The notes under the pieces are model-generated. The model was not told the origin of the DNA. It ran no database searches and was given only the letters and a program-made list of their open reading frames with translations. From Alicyclobacillaceae bacterium I2511 (GTDB lineage Bacteria; Bacillota; Bacilli; Alicyclobacillales; Alicyclobacillaceae), in NCBI GenBank assembly GCA_003584005.1, contig QXHL01000006.1, positions 1-64,000 on the forward strand: a stretch of 64,000 bases of DNA. Reading direction: 5' to 3'. Shown here piece after piece: positions 53,866 to 62,922 of the stretch. The number at the start of each line of letters is the position of its first letter. Positions within the stretch are counted from its first letter, which is position 1. Position numbers and translations under genes: made by a program.

Positions 53866-54656
53866 TCTCGTCCCTCCTTTTCTTGTTCACTCTCTGTGAT
53901 TGTGGCTGTTTGCGGATGAAACCAAGCGATTTGTGAGGCCAAATCGACAACCCCACCAATGACTAAGATGGCTGGCGAGACAATTCTTTCGTCGGCCGCC
54001 ACCGTGGCCAAAGTGGCCAGTGTCCCCACCGCCATTTGCTGATCCGCAGTGGTGGCTTTGCTGATGACCGCTGCCGGAGTGTCCGCCGCTTTGCCCAGGG
54101 CCATCAGACGGTGGCTAATGGCCGCCACTTGCGCCAGTCCCATCAGTACCACTAGCGTGCCCTGGGAGTGCGCCAACGCCAGCCATTCAGCGTCCGACGA
54201 CGTGGACGTCAAACAGGCATGGCCTGTCACCACGTGAAACCCGGGCGCGTAGTCACGGTGTGTCACAGGGATGCCCGCGTACGCCAGTGCCGCCACGGCA
54301 GAGGTGACCCCAGGCACCACTTCAAAATCGATACCGTGGCGGGCCAGCACCTGTGCCTCCTCACCGCCGCGGCCGAAAACGAACGGATCGCCCCCTTTGA
54401 GTCGGACCACCCGCTTACCCGCTAAGGCTTGTTCCACCAACAGGGTGTTAATCTCCTCCTGACGGTAGCGATGGTTGTCCGGCCGCTTGCCGACATCCAC
54501 CCGTTGGGCCGACTTTGCGGCAAACAAGAGAATCTCTGGGGACACCAGTCGATCATATAGAACGACGTCTGCGGTCTCCAAACAGGCTTTCCCCCGCAGG
54601 GTGAGCAGGCCTGGGTCCCCTGGCCCAGCCCCTACCAGATACACTTTGCCAGCCAT
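53805..54656 (-). CDS. cobA: Uroporphyrinogen-III C-methyltransferase
   Basis: Makes precorrin-2, the entry to cobalamin and siroheme (283 aa). It has the SUMT pattern VYLVGAGPGDPGLLTLRGKACLETADVVLYDRLVS, RLKGGDPFVFGRGGEEA, FEVVPGVTSAVAALAYAGIPVTHRD and VVLMGL. No fused CysG dehydrogenase/ferrochelatase or HemD domain is present, so the NAD-dependent oxidation of precorrin-2 must come from another locus. The acidic C-terminal tail overlaps cbiH. Confidence 0.96.
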   Translation of the reverse strand: MAGKVYLVGAGPGDPGLLTLRGKACLETADVVLYDRLVSPEILLFAAKSAQRVDVGKRPDNHRYRQEEINTLLVEQALAGKRVVRLKGGDPFVFGRGGEEAQVLARHGIDFEVVPGVTSAVAALAYAGIPVTHRDYAPGFHVVTGHACLTSTSSDAEWLALAHSQGTLVVLMGLAQVAAISHRLMALGKAADTPAAVISKATTADQQMAVGTLATLATVAADERIVSPAILVIGGVVDLASQIAWFHPQTATITESEQEKEGRECPEEGKSPSSDLAQAVRNT

Positions 54657-54692
54657 GGTTTCACCTCACACATCCTGTATCCAGACAACCCA

Positions 54693-55529
54693 TCAGGCAT
54701 TTGCTCGTTCCGGCGAATGTGCAGATGTGGAAGCCAGCCGATATTGACAGAAGTCACAGTTCATGTAGGATTTTCCTGCCACCGCCTCACTTGCCACCTG
54801 GGCTACAATGTCCAACATGCGCGGGTCCGGTCCGAAATAATGGGCCATTTCAATTGGAATCTGTGGATATTGCGCCATCAACTCGGGCAACCAGCCGCGC
54901 ACCCGTTTGATGAGCACCCCTGTGAACAGAAAATAGGGAACAATAACAATCCGCTTCACGCCAAGCGCCGCAGCCCGCCGCACCCCTTCCCACACACTCG
55001 GGTAAGTGACACCGGTGAAACACGTCTCCACCGTTGCCACCCCTGTTTTTTCCCACAATAGACGACTGAGTTTATAGGCATCGCCGTTGGCGTCTGGGTC
55101 ACTACTGCCGCGAAACATCAGTACAATTCCGGTGCCCTCCCGCGGCATTAACGCTGCAGGCATTGCTTCAAACCGTTGTTGTGCCAGTTCAATAAAGCTT
55201 GGATGCAACCCGACATTGCGCCCGTATGTAAATTCGACCTCCGGATACTGGTGTCGTGCGGACGCTAAATATTCAGGAATTTCCAATTTAACATGTGTAG
55301 CGGCCAACAAAATGAGCGGCAACACGGTCACGTGCTGTGCCCCTTGTTGGACACACCGGGCAATCCCCTGTGGAATATTGGGTTGCGCCAATTCCAAAAA
55401 TCCAGCCTCCACAACATCCCCATAACGCTGGCGGTACTGCTGCACAAAGTCCAAAAATTCCTGGTTGCTGTCTGTATCCCGGCTGCCATGGCCAACAATC
55501 AGCATCCTGTCCGTCTGGCCCAATCCCAT
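54693..55529 (-). CDS. cbiX: Sirohydrochlorin cobaltochelatase CbiX
   Basis: Inserts Co2+ into sirohydrochlorin, committing the early-cobalt route (278 aa, long form with two ferrochelatase-like halves). The first half has the catalytic-type H14 in LIVGHGSRDTDSNQEF and the second half opens with the conserved MFRGSSDPDANGDAYKL. A C-terminal CDFCQYR motif could bind metal or an Fe-S cluster, as in some CbiX proteins. It is the first gene of the cobalamin operon, directly behind the riboswitch and terminator. Confidence 0.95.
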   Translation of the reverse strand: MGLGQTDRMLIVGHGSRDTDSNQEFLDFVQQYRQRYGDVVEAGFLELAQPNIPQGIARCVQQGAQHVTVLPLILLAATHVKLEIPEYLASARHQYPEVEFTYGRNVGLHPSFIELAQQRFEAMPAALMPREGTGIVLMFRGSSDPDANGDAYKLSRLLWEKTGVATVETCFTGVTYPSVWEGVRRAAALGVKRIVIVPYFLFTGVLIKRVRGWLPELMAQYPQIPIEMAHYFGPDPRMLDIVAQVASEAVAGKSYMNCDFCQYRLASTSAHSPERANA

Positions 55530-55578
55530 GTCCTACTCCCCCTCATCCTTGCACATTCCCGACTTTACCCCACGCCGC

Positions 55579-55610
55579 AAAAACTGGGCACCCCCTGTGG
55601 AGGTGCCCAG
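55579..55610 (-). terminator. Intrinsic terminator of the cobalamin riboswitch
   Basis: On the minus strand the 9-bp arms CTGGGCACC/GGTGCCCAG (55602-55610 and 55584-55592) close a hairpin that is followed by five T residues. It lies between the riboswitch aptamer and the cbiX start, the expected place for a B12-dependent transcription terminator. Confidence 0.88.
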
Positions 55611-55689
55611 CCTTGGACGACGGAATCTTGGATTGAATCCCTGTGTAACCGGTCGCCTGCTGTACACATCCCCATTCTCCGTAGGTCTG

Positions 55690-55870
55690 TCCGTGTACTG
55701 GAACAGGCAGGTCTCCTGACTTGGACTCTACGCTGTCGGTTACCTTCCCAGGTGCGATACCCCAGTGGTTTACAACCGCAGCACATCCTCACAGTGGCGG
55801 GACCGTATCGGATTTACACCGATTTCCCATTTCGTTTGCCTAATGGCAAAACCTCTTCCGCTTCTATTCA
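55690..55870 (-). promoter_or_regulatory. Cobalamin (AdoCbl) riboswitch
   Basis: On the minus strand the conserved core is clear: GGGAAATCGGTGTAAATCC, then ACGGTCCCGCCACTGTGA, a middle arm, and AGTCAGGAGACCTGCC (55706-55721), the B12 box. Order and spacing fit the class I cobalamin riboswitch. Binding of adenosylcobalamin should favour the terminator at 55579-55610 and shut off cbiX to cbiG. The exact ends of the aptamer are estimates. Confidence 0.95.
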
Positions 55871-55928
55871 ATTTGGACGGGAACCCCGTTATGTCCAATA
55901 GTACAAGAACCACAACGAATCTGTCCAC

Positions 55929-57194
55929 TTATTCTGTGGCTGGGGCAGCCCACTTGCCGTTACGGAAAATCGGCACGTTCTGTCCGGACAGTGTCTCAGC
56001 GTCAATGTTCAGTTGGTCTGACCCAATCATGAAATCAACGTGCATCAGACTCTGATTCAAGCCATGGGCCTGCCACTGGGAGCGGTCCAAGTCATGACCC
56101 CCCTCAATCAGTGGATAGGCATTGCCAATGGCCAAATGGCAGGACGCATTTTCGTCAAACAGGGTGTTATAAAACAGACGTTTCATTTGTGCGATGGGGG
56201 AGTCTACAGGTACCAAGGCCACCTCGCCCAGGTAATGGCTGCCTTCATCTGTGTCGATGATGTGGCGCAGGGCTTGCTGACCTGACTTGGCCGTCGCCTC
56301 CACAATACGGCCCTCCTCAAAACGCAACTGTATCCCCTCAATCAAAGCCCCATTGTGATTCAAGGGTAGCGTGCTGGACACTGTGCCAAAAACGCCTGTG
56401 CGTAAGGGTGCACTGTAGACTTCCTCGGTGGGGATATTGGCTACGAAGGCCACCTGCTGTGGGGTGCGCTGTGAAGCAGCGCTCCAGTAGTGTTTGTCCG
56501 GCATCTCAATCGTCAAGTCCGTTCCTGGCCCCTGGTAATGCAACCTGCGCACCTGCAGGCGAGTCAACCAGTTCCCCCGTTTTTGCAGATCTACCAGGTG
56601 CTGTTGCCAATCGGCCACAGGGTCTGGACCGTCCGCACGAGCAGCAGCCAAAATGCCGTTCCACAGTCCCTCTATCCGCGCTGGTGCAGGTAGTTCTGGG
56701 TACACCTTGTCCGCCCATGCCTGGGTGGGCGCTGACAGCAAGGCCCAACTGTATTCGTCATTAGTGCGTCGGTCATTAAAGGGCCGCAATACCTCTGCCT
56801 GCGCTTGTGTGAAGGCGGTTACCCGCGCTTGATCTAAACCCTCGAACAAGTCCGGATTGGTGGCGGGAATGGCAAGAAAGGCCGCTCCCTCGTCTGCCAA
56901 CTGCTGTACCCACTGGGCTTGCCAACGGGCCCGAGCAGTAAAGGTTTCTTGCGCCCCACGGTGAATGGTTTCGCGGAACCACCACTCGTCTCCCCAATCA
57001 ATCTGAACAAACTTGGCCCCCGCCTCATACCCAGCCTCTGTCAGCATCCGAGCAAATTCAATGTGCTCTGGCAACACCTGGCGAATTCCATAGCCAATCA
57101 CCAGGTGCTGTCCTGGCTGCAGGTTGACCCCTACTTTCACCGCCAATTGAGCGTACTTCTTCAATTGATTTTGTAATGCCTGACCCTGCAACAT
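55929..57194 (-). CDS. M29-family metal aminopeptidase (AmpS/PepS type)
   Basis: Cytoplasmic metallo-aminopeptidase, about 421 aa. The N-terminus QLKKYAQLAVKVGVNLQPGQHLVIGY is typical of the thermophilic aminopeptidase family, and the metal-binding half contains NIPTEEVYSAP, EGIQLRFEEGRIV, LGEVALVP, LFYNTLFDENASCHLAIGNAYP, HVDFMIGSDQLNIDA. The conserved Glu, His and Asp ligands of M29 fall in these segments. The start is placed at ATG 57194, with AGGAG 9 nt upstream. It is a single gene. Confidence 0.92.
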   Translation of the reverse strand: MLQGQALQNQLKKYAQLAVKVGVNLQPGQHLVIGYGIRQVLPEHIEFARMLTEAGYEAGAKFVQIDWGDEWWFRETIHRGAQETFTARARWQAQWVQQLADEGAAFLAIPATNPDLFEGLDQARVTAFTQAQAEVLRPFNDRRTNDEYSWALLSAPTQAWADKVYPELPAPARIEGLWNGILAAARADGPDPVADWQQHLVDLQKRGNWLTRLQVRRLHYQGPGTDLTIEMPDKHYWSAASQRTPQQVAFVANIPTEEVYSAPLRTGVFGTVSSTLPLNHNGALIEGIQLRFEEGRIVEATAKSGQQALRHIIDTDEGSHYLGEVALVPVDSPIAQMKRLFYNTLFDENASCHLAIGNAYPLIEGGHDLDRSQWQAHGLNQSLMHVDFMIGSDQLNIDAETLSGQNVPIFRNGKWAAPATE

Positions 57195-57550
57195 GAAATC
57201 CATCTCCTGTCTTAAGTTCCCTTTCCACACAGTCGCAACCCCCACACGACCACGGGAATCCCCAAGTCCTACACATTAGCATAGCTCACCCCCCGCTATT
57301 TTACAATATATAACTATAGTTAAAGTTTATTGTAAATAAACTGCAAAGTCTAAATAACGACAACGGACAAACACTCATGTTGAATTATTCAAAGAAACGC
57401 GGTATTGTTATAGATAGGAATGCATTTTCTATAATAGGATTATCGTCGAGGAGGGTTGAGGACAAATCTGTGTGGGCATGAAGGGGATAGACTTCACCCG
57501 GTTTTAGGATAAAAAATTAACCTATGGCTAACAAAAGGAGTGATTGTCAC
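57195..57550. other. Divergent intergenic region with a 9-bp inverted repeat
   Basis: No gene is visible. TTTACAATA (57300-57308) and TATTGTAAA (57328-57336) form a perfect inverted repeat around AACTATAGTT, possibly an operator. A TATAAT hexamer lies near 57431 on the plus strand, upstream of the acyl-CoA dehydrogenase. The -35 region is not clear. Confidence 0.45.
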
Positions 57551-58756
57551 GTGCTAGATTTTTCGCTCAGTCCGGAACAATTAGAGCTTCAAACGCTGGT
57601 GCGACGATTCAGCAAAGCGGAAATTTTACCCTATATCCAGGAATGGGACGAGAATCATCACTTTGAGCTCAAGGTGATTGACAAACTGGGAGATTTGGGA
57701 CTGTTGGGGGTGTGTATCCCCGAGCGTTACGGTGGCGCTGGCATGGACTACAACGCCATGGCCATCATTTGTAGTGAATTGGAGTATGGGGACACCGCCT
57801 ACCGCACCGCTGTGTCGGTGCACATTGGACTGAACAGTATGACCCTTCTACAATGGGGTACAGAGGAGCAAAAGCAGCGCTACCTGATACCCCAGAGCCA
57901 GGGTAAGCAACTAGGAGCCTTCGCCCTGACGGAGCCGGATGCAGGTTCTGACGCTGGAGCCATCCGCACTCGGGCCGTGCGTGATGGGGACACTTATATT
58001 TTGAACGGATCAAAAACTTGGATTTCAATGGCCGATTATGCGGACAACTTTTTGGTCTTTGCAACATTGGACCCGACGCAAAAACATCGCGGCATCACTG
58101 CCTTTATTGTGGAGCGCAATTTTACGGGCGTCACAACCCAACCGATTCGAGGCAAGCTCGGAATTCACGGTGGCGACACCGGGGAAGTCATCCTACAGGA
58201 CGTTCGCGTCCCTGCGGCCAACCGCTTAGGGGCAGAAGGGGAAGGCTTTAAAATTGCCATGTCCGCACTCGACAGCGGCCGTTTCTCGGTGGCTGCAGGT
58301 GCAATGGGACTGACGCGAGCATGTCTGGACGCCTCGGTGAAGTATGCACAAGAGCGGAAAACCTTTGGTGTTCCGATTGGTCAACATCAACTGGTACAAC
58401 AGATGATTGCCAAAATGGAAGCTGGACTGCAGACCTCTGAACTGCTGGTATACCGTGCCGGTTGGTTGAAAAATAAAGGGCTGCGCAACACAAGAGAAAC
58501 CTCTTTGGCCAAGTGGGTGGCTTCAGACGTGGCCTTCGCCAGCGCTGCGGATGCGGTCCAGATTCACGGAGCCTACGGGTATTCTAATGAGTACCCAGTG
58601 GAACGGTTTATGCGCAATGCCAAAGCCCTGGTGATTTACGAGGGTACCCGCGAAATTCATACAGTGATGCAAGCAGAGTACGCCTTGGGACTGCGCCAAG
58701 ACAAAGTTCTCAGCCAAATGCTACCTGCCTGGAGTCCCGACGACGAACAGGCGTGA
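57551..58756 (+). CDS. Acyl-CoA dehydrogenase
   Basis: FAD-dependent dehydrogenase (401 aa) that introduces the alpha-beta double bond into acyl-CoA. Motifs are FALTEPDAGSDAGAIRTRA, NGSKTWISMADYADNFLVFA, FAD contacts at RKTFGVPIGQHQLVQ and IHGAYGYSNEYPVERFMRNAKALVIYEGTREIH, where the Glu in YEGT is the usual catalytic base. GTG 57551 is chosen because AAGGAG lies 10 nt upstream. It precedes an IclR regulator by 57 bases and may be its target. Confidence 0.94.
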   Translation: MLDFSLSPEQLELQTLVRRFSKAEILPYIQEWDENHHFELKVIDKLGDLGLLGVCIPERYGGAGMDYNAMAIICSELEYGDTAYRTAVSVHIGLNSMTLLQWGTEEQKQRYLIPQSQGKQLGAFALTEPDAGSDAGAIRTRAVRDGDTYILNGSKTWISMADYADNFLVFATLDPTQKHRGITAFIVERNFTGVTTQPIRGKLGIHGGDTGEVILQDVRVPAANRLGAEGEGFKIAMSALDSGRFSVAAGAMGLTRACLDASVKYAQERKTFGVPIGQHQLVQQMIAKMEAGLQTSELLVYRAGWLKNKGLRNTRETSLAKWVASDVAFASAADAVQIHGAYGYSNEYPVERFMRNAKALVIYEGTREIHTVMQAEYALGLRQDKVLSQMLPAWSPDDEQA

Positions 58757-58813
58757 TTGTAAGGGTGAAAATGAGTAAACTCGTGCAACTAAAGATCAAA
58801 GGGAGACCTAAGG

Positions 58814-59614
58814 GTGCAGGACAAGACCAGAACAGCGCAAACCCTGGCACGTGGGCTACAGGTACTGGACGCCTTTCGTGACAGACAAAAAGACATCCCC
58901 CCAGAAACCCCAGCGCCTGCAGAATTGGGGATTACAGACCTGGTCCATACCCTGCACCTGTCGGCAACGGTGGTCTCCCGGTTGGTGACCACCTTGGTGG
59001 AACACGGGTATTTGTACCAAAACACTGCCACAAAAAAATACGTCCTCGGTATGGCCGCATATACACTCGGCCTGGCGGCCGTGCCCCAGGTCCAACTGCG
59101 CAATACAGCTTACCCCCACCTGCAGCGTTTGGCCCAGCACACGGCAGAAACGGTCAGCCTTAACGTGGTGGACCGACAGTCTCTGGAAGGTGTCTGCATT
59201 GCCTCCATCGACAGTCCGGCGCAAATCAAGCTGACCACGCGGGTAGGCAACGTGCGTCCCTTACACCGAGGGGCAAGCCGCAAGGTGTTGCTAGCCTATT
59301 TAGAGTCTTGGCAACAAGAGCAGTATATTGTCCGACTAGAACTTTGCACAATGCAAGCAGACGCCTTACGCCAAGAACTGAAAGAAATTCATCTGCGGGG
59401 CTATGCGTACAGCGAAGCGGAACTGGATGTGGGGGCCTTTGCGGTGGCGGCCCCCATTCTTTCCTGTGAGGGTCATTTACTGGGCAGCGTAGCGGTGGCG
59501 GGGCCCGTGTTTCGCAAAACATCTGCCTTGATGGAGATGTGGGTAGACGCGCTGAACCAAACGGTGACAGACATCCAGCGTGAATTGTCGCCACTGTGTG
59601 ATGGCCACGCCTAG
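58814..59614 (+). CDS. IclR-family transcription regulator
   Basis: A 266-aa regulator. The N-terminal winged helix (ARGLQVLDAFRDRQ, LGITDLVHTLHLSATVVSRLVTTLVEHGYL, KKYVLGMAAYTLG) is followed by the ligand domain with LAQHTAETVSLNVVDRQSLEGVCIASIDSP, LHRGASRKVLLAYL and VAAPILSCEGHLLGSVAVAGP. GTG 58814 follows GGGAG. Its position after the acyl-CoA dehydrogenase suggests control of acyl-CoA breakdown. It ends in a four-base convergent overlap with fapA. Confidence 0.93.
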   Translation: MQDKTRTAQTLARGLQVLDAFRDRQKDIPPETPAPAELGITDLVHTLHLSATVVSRLVTTLVEHGYLYQNTATKKYVLGMAAYTLGLAAVPQVQLRNTAYPHLQRLAQHTAETVSLNVVDRQSLEGVCIASIDSPAQIKLTTRVGNVRPLHRGASRKVLLAYLESWQQEQYIVRLELCTMQADALRQELKEIHLRGYAYSEAELDVGAFAVAAPILSCEGHLLGSVAVAGPVFRKTSALMEMWVDALNQTVTDIQRELSPLCDGHA

Positions 59615-61482
59615 GGGCGGGACGCACACACTGCTGGTGCAGAACTGGAATCCCCTGCTTGATTGAAAAGGACATGGGTTTCTGTTACCAGATTGCGTTG
59701 ATATACATTGCCCACCTGCAGCAGTGTGTTAAGGTGTCGCACCTGTATTGCAATTTTTCCGTTGGGGTTGAGCACTTTGATGGTACTGTTGGTCCCGTAA
59801 GGTGCCCCCAACTCGTGGACATCCACAGACTGACCAGCCGTCATCCTACCCCCCCGAGTAGTCCCCCGCACCACGATGGAATTTTTTGCCTCAAGAACGC
59901 TGTTGTAAACCCCCGCACCCGTGACAAGAATTTTTCCTGTGCAACGTGCAGAACTGGAGCTGATGCTGGCGGCTTTGATGTCTGCCACCTGACCGAGGGC
60001 TGTCGATTCTAAATAGGCCTTGTACTCCGTCAAAAGTTGCTGTAAGTGAAGAACATCCTCTTTTTGAATATTGGTTCGGCCAGCCCCCAACCACTGCTTA
60101 CGCAGACTTTGCACAATTTCCCGATATCTATCATCCAAATCTGCCAATCCGTTTTGGTCCTCGGCCAAGACACTCAAAGCACGCTGGAGTTGTGGGTGCC
60201 GTTGGTTGATGAGCAAGTCTGCCAGTAGTTGACCCTTCTCTGCCAGTGCAGAGCTTCCCAATTGATTCAACCGACTTTGAATTTGGTCCTGCACCACCGA
60301 ATACTCCTTCTGAAAGAGTGTAAACACCTGTAGGCAGTCCTTTATTTGCTGGTGCAAAGCCGCGTAAAGAATGTGTGATTGTCCCGCCACAACCTGGGAC
60401 CCGACGATTGAACTGCCGACAAATACCCCCTGTTCCCCCAGAACATTGGCGTTCAATACACTGCCTTGTATAGTCACATGGCCTGTGGCTTGAATAAATC
60501 CCCCGTCCAAAACCGACCCGACAATCCGTACATTCCCGTCAAACTCCAAGCGGCCCTCTTTGCCTGTCAGGTCATGCTGGACAATGAGTTCTGGAACCAC
60601 GTCAATTCTAGATTTAGTAAGTAAAAGGCGGCCACTGCGCAGTGCAATGACCCTTTCACCTGCCAGCATCACGCCCTCTCCCAGCACCGGCAGGTTTCTG
60701 GTTTGAGGGGCGGCCACCGACTTGCCAAATACATCCACACCAGGGCTGCCCGCTTTTGCAGGTTCAAATATAGCCACAGTGGTGCCCTGGCGAACCGAGG
60801 GAATTTCCATCCGTCGATGCACTGGATCATAAACTTGGGGCAAACGCACTGGTCGATAGCGCGGCGGTTGCCCAGACACTGGCCGTCTCCCGCGCAACAC
60901 AACCTGCTCTACTGTTTGTGTGGCGTGTGCCAGGGCTGTGACCGAAGCCTCGTCCAGATTCCCCTGGTAGCCTGCAGACTGCACAACCGTGAGAATTTCT
61001 TGTTCGTCCAAGGGCGGCGGGTCAAGGGGCACCCTCATCATCTCTAAGACTGCGTGGTGAACCTGATGCACCTCTTTGAGTCGAACCTGTTTCCCCGGGG
61101 TTATTTGTACTCGCACCGTCACGGACATATTATCCGCCGAAACAGTGTGCGACAGGGTCCGTGTGGCCAGCGTAGGGTGAAGGGTCACTACCAACTCCTG
61201 ACTGCTGCGCACAACGACCGTGCCCACTTTTGGTTTGCCATTGAATGTCACCGTCACCCAAGGAGAGCTTGGAAGGGTCAGGGTTGCAAACGGTCCTTCG
61301 GCATCCGGATCAGTCACAATAATTTGATTATTCTCTATACTGACGTAACCCGGCTGAATGTATAAGTGTTCTCTGGGAGGTTCTGCGCCCTGGCGTTTCA
61401 GCGGTTGTACCCCAGTAGTCATTGGCATCGGTGACCAAGTCCTGAACAACCAACGGGCGACTTTTGCCAATACAGTGCGCAT
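59611..61482 (-). CDS. FapA-family (DUF342) protein
   Basis: About 623 aa. The family core is visible: YVSIENNQIIVTDP, then the domain with VYDPVHRRMEIPSVRQGTTVAIFEPAKAGSPGVDVFGKSV, VLGEGVMLAGERVIALRSGRLL and a right-handed beta-helix segment (FDGNVRIVGSVLDGGFIQATGHVTIQGSVLNANVLG). A coiled-coil region (LFQKEYSVVQDQIQSRLNQL) follows. FapA proteins are of unclear function, often found near signalling or motility genes. ATG 61482 has GGAGG 8 nt upstream. It lies 28 bases after the EAL gene, so the riboswitch probably controls both. Confidence 0.88.
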   Translation of the reverse strand: MRTVLAKVARWLFRTWSPMPMTTGVQPLKRQGAEPPREHLYIQPGYVSIENNQIIVTDPDAEGPFATLTLPSSPWVTVTFNGKPKVGTVVVRSSQELVVTLHPTLATRTLSHTVSADNMSVTVRVQITPGKQVRLKEVHQVHHAVLEMMRVPLDPPPLDEQEILTVVQSAGYQGNLDEASVTALAHATQTVEQVVLRGRRPVSGQPPRYRPVRLPQVYDPVHRRMEIPSVRQGTTVAIFEPAKAGSPGVDVFGKSVAAPQTRNLPVLGEGVMLAGERVIALRSGRLLLTKSRIDVVPELIVQHDLTGKEGRLEFDGNVRIVGSVLDGGFIQATGHVTIQGSVLNANVLGEQGVFVGSSIVGSQVVAGQSHILYAALHQQIKDCLQVFTLFQKEYSVVQDQIQSRLNQLGSSALAEKGQLLADLLINQRHPQLQRALSVLAEDQNGLADLDDRYREIVQSLRKQWLGAGRTNIQKEDVLHLQQLLTEYKAYLESTALGQVADIKAASISSSSARCTGKILVTGAGVYNSVLEAKNSIVVRGTTRGGRMTAGQSVDVHELGAPYGTNSTIKVLNPNGKIAIQVRHLNTLLQVGNVYQRNLVTETHVLFNQAGDSSSAPAVCASRP

Positions 61483-61510
61483 CCGTGGTGCCCCCTCCCC
61501 ATTTTTATAC

Positions 61511-62512
61511 TCATCCTGCAGACTGTGCACAGACCGTACGGGTTTCCGGGAACTGTTTGCCTTTTGCCAAGCGACAGTATTTTTCAATCAGGGCATCCAC
61601 CGCCTGACTTTTTTCAACAACCACAGTAGCTGTTAGAGGCAGTTCTTTCAGCGCCACCAAATCAATCAATTCATTGCGACAAATTTCGATGGCAGCCCGC
61701 AGCCCAGGGTACTGTTCCGCAGGCAGTGGATGACTCCACAAATATCCCTGACTCAAAGTAGCTCCGGCCGCTTTGACAACCGATAGGTCCTCTGGATTTT
61801 CCACCCCTTCCACCACAGTGCGATAACCCGAACCCATGTAATCGACAAAGTAAGACAACAACTTTTGTTTAGGTTTAGACCAGGCAATTCCCTGAATCAA
61901 GGAACGATCCAGCTTGATGAAGTCCGGCTCCAATTCAACCATTGCTGCCAAGCTGCCCCCGTTTCCCACATCATCCAAGGCCAGGCGAACCCCTAGGGCC
62001 CGCAATGTGGCCACAATGTTTACCAGGGACGCTGGTTGATAGGGAACATACTCCACCAACTCGAACACCAAATTCTCTGGCCGACAAAGTCCCTGTTCAA
62101 ACAAAACCCGCAGCCGAGTTAGAAAAGATTTATCCAACAGACTACTGGGCATCACATTGACAAACATTGGCATGGAGGCACCGTCCTGTGACAAAGCTTG
62201 CAAAGACTCCACCGCCGTCGTCAGTACCAACATGTCTGCCTCAAGCGAACGCCGTGTTTCATAGGCGGTGCGAAACCACAGGTCTGGGCGAATCAAGCGG
62301 TCCTTTAACATGGGACGACTCAACACCTCATGACCATAAATTCGCCCTTGCAAGTGGTCCACAATGGGTTGGAAAACCACTTGCAAAGATTGCAGTTCGA
62401 GAACCTCCTGAACACTTTGGGGGGAAACTCTATTATCCATCACTGAATTTAGACTGATTCCTTCCAGAACAGATCCGCAGACCTCTCTTTGAAAAGATTC
62501 CCATTGTTCCAT
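61511..62512 (-). CDS. EAL-domain c-di-GMP phosphodiesterase
   Basis: A 333-aa stand-alone EAL protein that should hydrolyse c-di-GMP. The signature is YGHEVLSR (E-V-L instead of E-A-L). The other catalytic positions look present: N in FVNVMPSS, E in VFELVEY, the D-D pair in LALDDVGNG, K in FIKLDRSL, E in VEGVEN and Q in SQGYLWSHP. No GGDEF, PAS or membrane segment is present. The gene follows a c-di-GMP riboswitch and terminator and precedes fapA in the same operon. Confidence 0.93.
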   Translation of the reverse strand: MEQWESFQREVCGSVLEGISLNSVMDNRVSPQSVQEVLELQSLQVVFQPIVDHLQGRIYGHEVLSRPMLKDRLIRPDLWFRTAYETRRSLEADMLVLTTAVESLQALSQDGASMPMFVNVMPSSLLDKSFLTRLRVLFEQGLCRPENLVFELVEYVPYQPASLVNIVATLRALGVRLALDDVGNGGSLAAMVELEPDFIKLDRSLIQGIAWSKPKQKLLSYFVDYMGSGYRTVVEGVENPEDLSVVKAAGATLSQGYLWSHPLPAEQYPGLRAAIEICRNELIDLVALKELPLTATVVVEKSQAVDALIEKYCRLAKGKQFPETRTVCAQSAG

Positions 62513-62568
62513 GTGAACACCTCACCTGCCTTCACACATCTCTACCCTCAAACTCCCCCATCAACGGG

Positions 62569-62597
62569 AAAAGGCAACCCTCTGGAGGTTGCCTTTT
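62569..62597 (-). terminator. Terminator hairpin of the c-di-GMP riboswitch
   Basis: Perfect 11-bp arms AAAAGGCAACC/GGTTGCCTTTT enclose a short loop and end in a T-run on the minus strand. The hairpin lies between the aptamer and the EAL gene. Its GGTTGCC sequence is also present at the aptamer 3' strand (GGGTTGCCC), which offers a route for alternative pairing. Confidence 0.88.
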
Positions 62598-62610
62598 ATC
62601 TGCGTTCAAA

Positions 62611-62690
62611 GGGCAACCCGGCGATCTTAGACTGACGTCCGTAGACCCGTGGCTTTGCGTCCCAGCGTTTCCACTGGTTTGCCTTTTTCA
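62611..62690 (-). promoter_or_regulatory. c-di-GMP-I (GEMM) riboswitch
   Basis: The minus strand carries the GEMM-I consensus: AAAGGCAAACC, a stem capped by GAAA (AGTGGAAACGCT), GGGACGCAAAGCCACGGG, a second arm, and GATCGCCGGGTTGCC closing P1. The GNRA loop with its receptor and the conserved GACGCAAAGCC are all present. It controls the EAL-fapA operon, so the regulated protein degrades the ligand that the RNA senses. Confidence 0.95.
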
Positions 62691-62922
62691 TTGAATAGTT
62701 TTCAATTAATATTTTACAGTTTCTAATACAATATTTTGCATTTATTTTCGACATTTTTCAAGTGGTTTAGGCAAAATTCGACACATGTTCACATTTGTAG
62801 ACAAATTTCAGCATGACTCTCCCGTTCGACGATTTCTAAAATCAGTAAACGGCACCCACTTACGCTTCGATTAGAGAAAGTGACAGAGACTTCTGACGGC
62901 AGAACGTTAAAGCAAGAATAAT
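62691..62922. other. Intergenic, upstream of the riboswitch
   Basis: This is AT-rich sequence between the enoyl-CoA hydratase stop and the riboswitch. It presumably holds the promoter of the EAL-fapA operon on the minus strand. No gene is visible. Confidence 0.4.
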
